Source of the DNA: Methanobacterium sp. | GTDB lineage: Archaea; Methanobacteriota; Methanobacteria; Methanobacteriales; Methanobacteriaceae | DNA length: 21,048 nt | NCBI GenBank assembly: GCA_003164415.1 | Contig: PLTK01000028.1 | Location: forward strand, 3,319 to 24,366 | Reading direction: 5' to 3' | Shown: in pieces, positions 8,129 to 14,577 of the stretch | Layout: each line of letters begins with the position of its first letter | How positions within the stretch are numbered: the stretch's first letter is position 1 | Made by a program: the position numbers and the translations under genes | Notes under the pieces: model-generated | Told to the model about the DNA's origin: nothing | Database searches by the model: none | What the model saw: the letters and a program-made list of their open reading frames with translations, nothing else

Positions 8129-9312
8129 ATATGGATATAATCAAAATATTAAAAGACAGCTATCATATAATGTCAAAGGACCTTCTAGCACTAAAACGTA
8201 ACCGTATGTCGCTAGCAGCACTTTTAATTATGCCCATAGCTTTCTTGGTCATGTTCGGGTTTATTTTCCCAGGTGCTAACACCCAGACCCATATGCCAGT
8301 TGGAATTGTAGACCTTGACCAGGGAGCAGGTAGCAGTGCATTTATAACACAGTTAGAAGCTATGAATAAAAACGGCACCATGAACTTCGAAAACTTTTCA
8401 AGTACTCAAGCCGCCCAAACACAGATAAACCAGGGGAAATTGTATGGATCATTTATAATACCGTCCGGTTTTTCAACTAACCTAACTAATGGCCAATCGG
8501 CGGATGTTATAATATATGTTGATAACAGTAATCCCCAAATAGCTTCACAGATAGAAGCGGTTGCATCGGGTACAATCACAGGGTTAAACGGAATGCAAGC
8601 CATGAGTAATGTTGCAAAAATGGGTGCAGTAACGAATACAACATTAAACGCTCAAGCTGTAGTGTTCCCTTACACATCAAGTATTCAAACTACCATACCG
8701 GGACAAACAAATTATTTTGATTTCCTTGCACCCGGACTCATGATCATGATAGTCATGATGACAGTTATGACCGGTATTCCCGAAGCCATTTCTAAGGAAA
8801 AGGAAATGGGCACGTTTGATGGTATGTTATCTGCACCAATAAGCCAGGTTTCAATCATCCTAGGGAAAACTGCTGCATTATGTGTTAGGGGATTTGCCCA
8901 ATGTATCTTGATACTAGTACTGGCCATGATATTCTTTGGTGTAACAATACAAGGAAGCGTTATACTAGCATTCTTCCTGCTTCTGCTGGGTATTTTCAGC
9001 TTTGTAGGAATTGGAATAGTGGCAGTTTCCATGTCAGGAGATCAGGCATCGAGTACAATGTTGGTGAACCTTTTAATGTTCCCAATGATGTTCCTTGGAG
9101 GGATTTTCTATCCAATACAGACGATGCCGTGGTTTATGCAAGATATCTCTAAACTGATACCTCTTACATATGCTGCAGATGCAATGCGAAAAGTAATGTT
9201 ATTGAATGCAAATCTTGGAGATGTAATGGTCCAGGTACTCATACTCATAGCCTTTGGAGTTGTTACAATGGCCATTGCAATACCATTATTTAGAAAATCA
9301 ATGACAAGATAA
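8125..9312 (+). CDS. ABC-2 type exporter permease (DrrB/YhaP-like)
   Basis: 395 aa. There is one N-terminal membrane helix (about 27-49, LAALLIMPIAFLVMFGFIF), then a large external domain (about 50-190), followed by about five helices in the C-terminal half. The segment GIPEAISKEKEMGTFDGMLSAPIS is the conserved region before the core helices of ABC-2 permeases, and PLTYAADAMRK before the last helix is typical. It is the membrane partner of the upstream ATPase. The start overlaps the ATPase stop; another ATG two codons on is equally possible. The exported substrate is unknown. Confidence 0.92.
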   Translation: MNMDIIKILKDSYHIMSKDLLALKRNRMSLAALLIMPIAFLVMFGFIFPGANTQTHMPVGIVDLDQGAGSSAFITQLEAMNKNGTMNFENFSSTQAAQTQINQGKLYGSFIIPSGFSTNLTNGQSADVIIYVDNSNPQIASQIEAVASGTITGLNGMQAMSNVAKMGAVTNTTLNAQAVVFPYTSSIQTTIPGQTNYFDFLAPGLMIMIVMMTVMTGIPEAISKEKEMGTFDGMLSAPISQVSIILGKTAALCVRGFAQCILILVLAMIFFGVTIQGSVILAFFLLLLGIFSFVGIGIVAVSMSGDQASSTMLVNLLMFPMMFLGGIFYPIQTMPWFMQDISKLIPLTYAADAMRKVMLLNANLGDVMVQVLILIAFGVVTMAIAIPLFRKSMTR

Positions 9313-9354
9313 AATAAAAAGGATTTAAATTAAATAATGAAATATTAAATGGTT

Positions 9355-9399
9355 TATGTTTCGTATAATGGATTTTAATCCATTATACACGGAAACATA
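9355..9399. terminator. Long interrupted inverted repeat after the exporter operon
   Basis: TATGTTTC (9355-9362) pairs with GAAACATA (9392-9399). Inside lies a perfect 12-base stem, GTATAATGGATT with AATCCATTATAC, separated by two bases, and three unpaired bases interrupt one side. About 20 base pairs form in total, and a T-rich stretch follows. It sits 43 bases after the permease stop and 64 bases before the next start. It could be a terminator for the exporter operon or an operator for the next gene. Confidence 0.5.
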
Positions 9400-9462
9400 T
9401 TTTATTAAAACCAGAAGAACGAGAATATCAGCTTAAAACCAAAAAAAATAGGATGTAATATC

Positions 9463-9933
9463 ATGGAATTTTGTGATAATATAAGAACAATAATTGAAGA
9501 AAGTTGTGAGGATTATTTTTTAGGCAAAGCAGACTTATCCCTACCAGACCAGATTGTTACAGAACAATATGCCTCTTTAATTGCTATTTATCCTCGAGCT
9601 ATTTCAATAGGAATCACACTACCGCAGAACATCACAAAAGAAAAATTATTGAATGGTAATCTAAATTACAATGAATTTAATCGTAAAATCAATAAGATTA
9701 CCAACAATTTATGTGATTTATTAGATTGTGGTGGATACAAAGCATTAGCCGTGCCTAAATCTGGAAATATAAGGGATGAGATATTTAGTTCATTACATTA
9801 CATGGCAGCGTTCAATGCTAATCTAGGTCGGATCGAAAAAAATATGTTCATAACCCCAGAAGTAGGTGTGGGGGTTAATTGGGGTACTGTCCTTACTGAT
9901 GCTCCTCTAGATGTTATCTGTCCGGGTTTATGA
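9463..9933 (+). CDS. QueG-like protein lacking the iron-sulfur domain
   Basis: 156 aa. The N-terminal region with IYPRAISIGITLP, then an LHYMAAFNANLGRIEKNMFITPE stretch and GTVLTDAPLD, resembles the cobalamin-binding half of epoxyqueuosine reductase (QueG) and related proteins, where LGxIGKNxLLxTPEyG...VLTDAPL precedes the ferredoxin-like 4Fe-4S domain. Here the reading frame ends seven codons after the TDAPL motif, before any CxxCxxC cluster. I see no such cysteine motif in the 46 bases before the converging gene. Either the gene is a shortened family member that works without the cluster, or it is a 3'-truncated remnant. The start is ATG after AGGATG. Confidence 0.7.
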   Translation: MEFCDNIRTIIEESCEDYFLGKADLSLPDQIVTEQYASLIAIYPRAISIGITLPQNITKEKLLNGNLNYNEFNRKINKITNNLCDLLDCGGYKALAVPKSGNIRDEIFSSLHYMAAFNANLGRIEKNMFITPEVGVGVNWGTVLTDAPLDVICPGL

Positions 9934-9979
9934 ATATTTCTAAATTTTCTGCCCTCATAAAAACTATTTTTTCTTATTT

Positions 9980-11143
9980 TTAATGGCCCAATGCACTTAT
10001 TTTTCTAAGGTTGGTTACAACTTCAACTAATGCATCTGCAATTGTATCCACATCTTCAATTGTATTATAACGTCCCAGTGTTATCCTTAGGGATCCATGG
10101 GCCCTTTCTGGATCTCCACCTATTCCCAGTATCACATGACTTGGTTGAAGTGATCTGCTGAAACAGGCAGAACCAGTGCTAACAGCAAAACCCCTCATGT
10201 CTAGATGTAGTGTGATAGATTCTCCTTCAACATATTGGAAGGTTATATTAGCGTTTTGTGGTGATCTTAATGTGGGATGGCCGTTTAAGATTGTTTGTGG
10301 TATTTCTGATAGTACACGTTCGATCAGATGGTCACGAATATTCTGGATATTCCTATTTTCTTCGATTGTTACCAGTTCAACTGCCTTTGCAAATCCCACT
10401 GCTCCGGGGATATTCTCAAGACTTCCACGTTTATTGAATTCCTGAAAACCTCCGTCAAGCCATTTGGTTATTGATGTACCCTTTCTTATGTAAAGTGCTC
10501 CTATACCATTAGGGCCGTGTATTGTGTGGGCAGATATTGTTATAAGGTCCACTGGTATTTCATTGACATCTAATGGAACTTTGGTAAAGGTGTGAGTAGC
10601 GTCTGTATGGAAGATTATACCATTTTCCTTACATATTTTACCTATAGTTTTAATATCTTGTAGAGTTCCTATTTCTTGATTTGCATGTTGTATTGAGACT
10701 AGTATAGTATCATCTTTTATTGAGTTCTTGAGTGTTTCTGGATCAACAACTCCGTGTTCATCAACTTCTAGATATGTGACATCAAATCCCTGTTTTTCAA
10801 GGCTTTTTGCACTGTTTAAAACCGGGAAATCTTCTATAGCTGATACTATAATATGTTTACCTTTCTTGTCTTTAAGTGAAGCTGCAACTCCTTTAATGGC
10901 CGTGTTACTTGATTCGGAATTTCCAGATGTAAAAATTAATTCATCTTCCCTTGCACCGAGTTTGGTGGCAATTATTTTTCTACTATTATCTAGTGCTTCT
11001 TTTGCTTCTATACCCATTGAATATCCTGTTTCTGATGTGGGTATTGCATAGGTTTCAAAAAAATATGGATTCATGGATTCTAATACCCTTTCGTCCATTC
11101 TGGTAATTGAAGCGTTATCAAGGTAGGTGTATTTTTTAGGCAT
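9980..11143 (-). CDS. NifS/IscS-like cysteine desulfurase homologue lacking the PLP lysine
   Basis: 387 aa, normal length for the family. The fold is clear: YLDNASITRM at the N-terminus, TSGNSESSNTAIKG (72-85), DAT (181-183), GIGALYIRKG, and the sulfur-carrying loop STGSACFSRS with Cys327. However, the Schiff-base lysine of the SxHKxxGPKG motif is replaced by Thr207 (SAHTIHGPNG). The ring-stacking His is Asp105 (AIEDFPVL), the DAxQ glutamine is His184, and the usual RSGTxN segment reads KRGSLEN. I checked the Thr207, Asp105 and His184 codons on the DNA. Normal PLP chemistry is therefore unlikely, while the cysteine loop is kept. It is the last gene of a TusA-DsrE2-NifS-like operon and starts after a GGAGG site. 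It may be a sulfur carrier or scaffold. Confidence 0.85.
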   Translation of the reverse strand: MPKKYTYLDNASITRMDERVLESMNPYFFETYAIPTSETGYSMGIEAKEALDNSRKIIATKLGAREDELIFTSGNSESSNTAIKGVAASLKDKKGKHIIVSAIEDFPVLNSAKSLEKQGFDVTYLEVDEHGVVDPETLKNSIKDDTILVSIQHANQEIGTLQDIKTIGKICKENGIIFHTDATHTFTKVPLDVNEIPVDLITISAHTIHGPNGIGALYIRKGTSITKWLDGGFQEFNKRGSLENIPGAVGFAKAVELVTIEENRNIQNIRDHLIERVLSEIPQTILNGHPTLRSPQNANITFQYVEGESITLHLDMRGFAVSTGSACFSRSLQPSHVILGIGGDPERAHGSLRITLGRYNTIEDVDTIADALVEVVTNLRKISALGH

Positions 11144-11197
11144 TTATTTCCCCTCCAAAAATGTTTAATCAGAAAAAAAATTAGGTTATTATTCCGT

Positions 11198-11635
11198 TTA
11201 TATGAACAGTGTGATCTTAGAATCCCTTGCTTCATTTACATAGGTTCCAACTGCACCATATTCATCAATTATGTCCTGATTCAAATCTTTTTTGTCGATT
11301 CCCATGATCTCCATGGTCATTTCGCATGCTATTACCTTTCCACCTAACTCTCTGAAATCATTCAATAATCTTTCTAGGGATGCCACATTGGCCTTTTTCA
11401 TTCTTCCCTTTATCATCCATTTACCAAGTCCTAAAAAGTGCATCTTTGAAAGTGGTCCCTTTTCAAGCCCACCCTTCTGCAGGCGTTGCAATCCCCAGAA
11501 TGTGAAAAATAGAGATGCTTCCATTCCCATTGAAAGAGCACCGTTTGAAACTATTAGTGCACTGTATATTTTGTCTATATCTCCACTATGCACAATTATA
11601 GTGGACTTATCTGGTTTTTTATTGTCATCACCCAT
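11198..11635 (-). CDS. DsrE2-family sulfur-relay protein
   Basis: 145 aa. DsrE-like fold: a STIIVHSGDIDKIYSALIVSNGA nucleotide-like strand-helix start, SLFFTFWGLQRL, a KMHFLGLGKWMIKGRMKK loop, and the conserved ACEMTMEIMGI segment with Cys104, the likely persulfide-carrying residue. This pattern is typical of the DsrE2/DsrE-DsrF-like family (PF13686), which transfers sulfane sulfur between protein cysteines. A GAGGATGAG ribosome binding site precedes the ATG. It lies 32 bases after the TusA-like gene and 54 bases before the NifS-like gene on the same strand, so all three are probably one transcript. Confidence 0.88.
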   Translation of the reverse strand: MGDDNKKPDKSTIIVHSGDIDKIYSALIVSNGALSMGMEASLFFTFWGLQRLQKGGLEKGPLSKMHFLGLGKWMIKGRMKKANVASLERLLNDFRELGGKVIACEMTMEIMGIDKKDLNQDIIDEYGAVGTYVNEARDSKITLFI

Positions 11636-11667
11636 TTTCTCATCCTCAAAAATATTTTTTATTATAG

Positions 11668-11889
11668 TTATTTACGAACCCTGATCTTCCATACTCCATC
11701 CTTCTCATCTACATCAACAAGTTCAGACCCCAATGCTTCGACAGCCATTGGAATTTCCTTTTTAGATGCTGGATGCGTACCTACTACTTCGACAATCTCA
11801 CCCGGAGCTGCCTTTCTCAGTGCCTTTCTCAATTCAACTAAAGGTACAGGGCAGGTTTCGCCTGTAACATCTACTTTTATTTCTGCCAT
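11668..11889 (-). CDS. tusA: TusA-family sulfur carrier protein
   Basis: About 73 aa from the ATG at 11889. A GAGGTG site six bases upstream favours this start over the in-frame GTG at 11898, which lies inside that site. The signature ETCPVPLVELRKAL contains the CPxP motif with Cys13 as the sulfur-accepting residue. The middle segment is GEIVEVVGTHPASKKEIPMAVEALG, as in other TusA/SirA proteins. TusA carries sulfur as a persulfide from a cysteine desulfurase or another donor to acceptors such as tRNA-thiolation or cofactor pathways. It is the first gene of the operon with the DsrE2-like and NifS-like proteins. Confidence 0.92.
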   Translation of the reverse strand: MAEIKVDVTGETCPVPLVELRKALRKAAPGEIVEVVGTHPASKKEIPMAVEALGSELVDVDEKDGVWKIRVRK

Positions 11890-12255
11890 TGAATTCACCT
11901 CTCAAATATTTTGAAAATAAATAATTTCTAATATTTATTATTTGTTTTTTAAAGCTTAAATTTTTTTTAATCATAGTCCTAGTTTTATTTCTACTAACCT
12001 AAGGATATATTCCATTATATAGAGTTTATATTAAATTAAAGCAATAATAAATTGAGTTTAGACAGTATATTATTAAATAGGGTTTTTATAGGCCATGTAT
12101 TTTTCATTTTGACCCAAACTTCAGTATATAACAATTGTTATATTATTACTTATATATTTTCCTAGATAATGAATAATAAAATGTTAACAGGACATAACAA
12201 CTAAATTCCAAAAATAATATTAGATAATTTTTAGATATGAAGTGATGGTGATAAA
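11890..12255. promoter_or_regulatory. Divergent AT-rich region with an 18-base perfect palindrome
   Basis: This non-coding stretch separates the tusA operon (-) from the cyclase gene (+). At 12126-12143 it holds a perfect palindrome, ATATAACAATTGTTATAT. A TATA-like TTATATATTTT follows at about 12150-12160 and could serve the cyclase gene. The palindrome would sit just upstream of that TATA, a place where a dimeric regulator could act. No RNA gene is seen. Confidence 0.45.
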
Positions 12256-12933
12256 GTGACAAAAATTCTGTTATCATATAATATTGACAATAATTCGCCT
12301 TACTATATTGGAACAACCAAACCGAGTATAACATCCAATACCCAGATTGAAAATGGTGACGATTACAACAGTTATATAATAGAAGTTTTCAATCATTGCG
12401 GCACCCATGTAGATGCCCCAAGACATTTTATATCCGATGCTAAGGAAATATCTGAATACGATATAAGGGAACTATCCTTTGATAATCCCCTAATAATCGA
12501 TTGTAAGAAGAATCTTGGCAAGCTAATAACAGTGAAAGATATAGAAACAATAAATCTTAATGGATTCGATTGTATACTCTTTAGGACAGGGTTGGAAAAG
12601 TATAGGAAAGAAGATTTGGATATGTATCTGACGCAGAATCCTGGTGTTTCACCCGATACAATTGACTGGATAAGGAGAAACCACCAAAATATCAGATGCA
12701 TAGGAATAGACTGTATTTCAATGGCAAGATATAATGATGCTGAAATAGCGAAAAAAACACATATAACTGCTTTTAAAATTGATGAATCCTATGGAGAACC
12801 TCTTCTATTTATTGAAGATATGAAACTTGAAGAAGTGGGTGGAAACCAGAATATTAATAATTTAATGATAGTTCCATGGCAGATAAAAGGAATTGACAGT
12901 TCACCATGTACAGTTATAGCAGATTTGAAATAA
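12256..12933 (+). CDS. Cyclase/kynurenine formamidase-like metal-dependent hydrolase
   Basis: 225 aa. The metal-binding signature HCGTHVDAPRHF (47-58: His47, His51, Asp53, His57) identifies the cyclase family PF04199, which includes kynurenine formamidase and isatin hydrolase. Supporting motifs are ILFRTG (107-112), GIDCISM (150-156) and the late EPLLFIEDMKLEEV region, whose acidic residue usually completes the metal site. No kynurenine-pathway genes are nearby, so the substrate is unknown. The start is GTG at 12256 after a GGTGAT site at 12247-12252. It is divergent from the sulfur-relay operon, and a link to it is unproven. Confidence 0.87.
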   Translation: MTKILLSYNIDNNSPYYIGTTKPSITSNTQIENGDDYNSYIIEVFNHCGTHVDAPRHFISDAKEISEYDIRELSFDNPLIIDCKKNLGKLITVKDIETINLNGFDCILFRTGLEKYRKEDLDMYLTQNPGVSPDTIDWIRRNHQNIRCIGIDCISMARYNDAEIAKKTHITAFKIDESYGEPLLFIEDMKLEEVGGNQNINNLMIVPWQIKGIDSSPCTVIADLK

Positions 12934-13009
12934 CAAAAAAATATATCGAACTAAAATTTAAAATAAACTCCCAAACCTATTAAATCCTATTAAATTAAAA
13001 AAATATTAA

Positions 13010-13084
13010 TGCTCCGGCCGGGATTCGAACCCGAGTCTTCGCCTCGAGAGGGCGAAATGATTGGCCGGACTACACTACCGGAGC
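13010..13084 (-). tRNA. trnE: tRNA-Glu (anticodon CTC)
   Basis: Read on the minus strand, GCTCCGG at the 5' end pairs perfectly with CCGGAGC at the 3' end. The anticodon stem TCGCC/GGCGA encloses CTCTCGA, giving anticodon CTC. The T arm contains GGTTCGAATCC. The D arm with AGTCCGGCCAATCA is the archaeal tRNA-Glu type. The discriminator base is A and no CCA is encoded. No intron is seen. Confidence 0.96.
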
Positions 13085-13150
13085 TATTGGAATATTAAAT
13101 GATCTAATTCAATCTATATAAATCTTGCTAAAAAATTTAGGAAAACTACT

Positions 13151-13888
13151 ATGGAGAATCCACTGAACAATAGAAATATGTCTAGTATAAAAAACTTTCA
13201 TGCCAACAGTACAAGAAAAAAGATTGAAGGTCCCATATTCATTGGACGTACCTGGGCAGAATATCTGAAAATGTTCGATCTTAGGAGAAAAGATTTAGTT
13301 AAAGGGAGAATTTTGGATTGTGCTGCAGGTGCAAGTTCGTTCACAGCTGAAATGTCAAAAAGGGGATGTGAAGTAATAGCATTAGATATTTTATACGATG
13401 AAGATCCAGATGTTCTCTGTGATAAATATCGCGAACATATGAAAGTCCTTATTGAAGGTTTAGCATCTGTTGATAGTTTTATATGGAATTTCTTTTCCGA
13501 TATAGAAGATCTCAAAGAGAAAAGAGATGGTGCCTGCAAGGAATTCATAGAGGATTACAGGAAAAATAGGGAAACCCATTATATTAAAGCAGATTTAAAT
13601 AATCTCCCATTTCCAGATAACAGTTTTTCAATGGTTTTATGCTCACATCTACTATTCATATACGACCACAGACTCGACTATAAATTTCATTTAAACATCA
13701 TTAAAGAAATGATCAGGGTTTCATCAAACGAAGTTAGAATCTACCCCCTTGTTAAAAACAGGACAATAAAATCTGATTTTGTGAAATGTATAATAAAAGA
13801 TCTTCAAGATGTTGATATAAAGATTGTGAAGGTGGATTATGAGTTTAGAAAGGGCGGTAATGAAATGATGAGAATAATAAAAAATTAA
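13151..13888 (+). CDS. Class I SAM-dependent methyltransferase
   Basis: 245 aa. SAM-binding motif I is ILDCAAGASS (54-63), with the acidic residue after strand 2 at ALDI (Asp79). ADLNNLPFPDNSFSMVLCSHLLF is the classical later motif with the strand-4 region. A helical insertion at about 85-140 lies between them. The substrate is unknown. It resembles methanogen proteins loosely annotated as methyltransferases that are co-inherited with tRNA genes, but no specific role is supported. The ATG follows an AGGA site about eight bases upstream. It is divergent from the tRNA-Glu gene. Confidence 0.87.
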   Translation: MENPLNNRNMSSIKNFHANSTRKKIEGPIFIGRTWAEYLKMFDLRRKDLVKGRILDCAAGASSFTAEMSKRGCEVIALDILYDEDPDVLCDKYREHMKVLIEGLASVDSFIWNFFSDIEDLKEKRDGACKEFIEDYRKNRETHYIKADLNNLPFPDNSFSMVLCSHLLFIYDHRLDYKFHLNIIKEMIRVSSNEVRIYPLVKNRTIKSDFVKCIIKDLQDVDIKIVKVDYEFRKGGNEMMRIIKN

Positions 13889-13994
13889 ATTTCCTATAAT
13901 TTATTTAAATTAATAAATTGTTATTATTCGTTATTTGTCTTTGAAGTTTGGATGTCGAATCTTTCTATTTTTAGTTCTTGGCAAACTTTTTTTA

Positions 13995-14201
13995 CTATTT
14001 CTTAATGGATCTTGATTCCTTGCCATTTAGTTCTGTATCTGCTATTATTACTCTTTTATTTGTCATTCCACATTCACAAACTCGTTCTCCTTTTAATGGA
14101 TCTATTGCTACAAGGGGATGTCCACACTCTGAACAGGATTTATAATCATACCGTTCAACCTGCCATGACTTACCTTTGATATCTGTAGCTCTTTCTTTCA
14201 T
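13995..14201 (-). CDS. Small zinc-ribbon protein resembling the TFB ribbon
   Basis: 68 aa. CSEC (23-26) and CEC (43-45) would bind one zinc. The spacing and the DPLKGERVCECG wording resemble the N-terminal zinc ribbon of archaeal TFB and eukaryotic TFIIB, which has a D...GE.VC..CG pattern. No cyclin repeats follow, so it is not a full TFB. Its ATG overlaps the stop of the upstream small gene (ATGA), suggesting translational coupling. A possible AAGGA site lies about ten bases upstream. The function is unknown: it could modulate transcription or be a fragment of a larger gene. Confidence 0.6.
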   Translation of the reverse strand: MKERATDIKGKSWQVERYDYKSCSECGHPLVAIDPLKGERVCECGMTNKRVIIADTELNGKESRSIKK

Positions 14202-14392
14202 GATTGTTGAATCCTTGAACGATCTTTCATGTTACATTGAAGTAATCGAAATGATTTATCTTTAAAATAAATATCATGATTAAATCTTTTATTCCTGAAA
14301 TCTAATTTTTCAGGTCTTGGTAAATCAACATTTATATTAGGATTTTTTATTTTATCACACAAAGCCTTGGCCTCCACAGGACAGAAAATCAC
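14198..14392 (-). CDS. Small hypothetical protein upstream of the zinc-ribbon gene
   Basis: Up to 64 aa from a GTG at 14392. A GTG at 14377 (giving 59 aa) is a better placed start, because GGGAGTGAT lies about ten bases before it. The protein is charged (PRPEKLDFRNKRFNHDIYFKDKSF) with no recognised domain and no membrane segment. It overlaps the next gene by four bases. Its 5' end lies inside one copy of the direct repeat that also occurs at 16358. It may be a real small gene or a decayed one. Confidence 0.4.
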   Translation of the reverse strand: MIFCPVEAKALCDKIKNPNINVDLPRPEKLDFRNKRFNHDIYFKDKSFRLLQCNMKDRSRIQQS

Positions 14393-14442
14393 TCCCTAAA
14401 AAATACTTAGAATAATATATGATATCAAGAAAGAAGAGTAAT
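14385..14442. repeat. Direct repeat, copy 1
   Basis: Shares the 16 bases AAAATCACTCCCTAAA exactly with the copy at 16358. After a three-base indel comes TACTTAGAAT, then a weaker match to AAGAAAGA.GAG. Both copies are in the same orientation and bracket the adhesin-like gene. Read on the minus strand, each copy has a TATA-like element followed by a GGGAGTGA ribosome-binding-like sequence, so it may be a duplicated promoter and leader. Confidence 0.6.
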
Positions 14443-14577
14443 TAAAAGTAATTTTTTTCTTAAATAAAAGGATTATTTGATAAAAATAAGGATTAGTAGA
14501 ATAAAGGTTTTACAATTCTATATTTATTGATTTTAAAAAAAAAGAAAAAAATGGAGGAATAGTGTTTTATTTTTCGA

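Noticed and set aside
8901..9152. 83-codon plus-strand frame within the permease
   Set aside because: It lies in another frame of a well-supported ABC-2 permease and has no start signal.
9980..11143. NifS-like gene as a pseudogene
   Set aside because: The frame is full length with a good ribosome binding site, operon position and an intact cysteine loop; the changes are specific to PLP-contact sites.
12146..12334. 62-codon minus-strand frame
   Set aside because: It overlaps the cyclase start, is AT-driven in composition (many Tyr, Leu, Phe), has no ribosome binding site and no recognisable motif.
13010..13084. tRNA-Asp or a tRNA pseudogene
   Set aside because: The anticodon loop CTCTCGA gives CTC (Glu), all stems pair, and the sequence follows archaeal tRNA-Glu closely.
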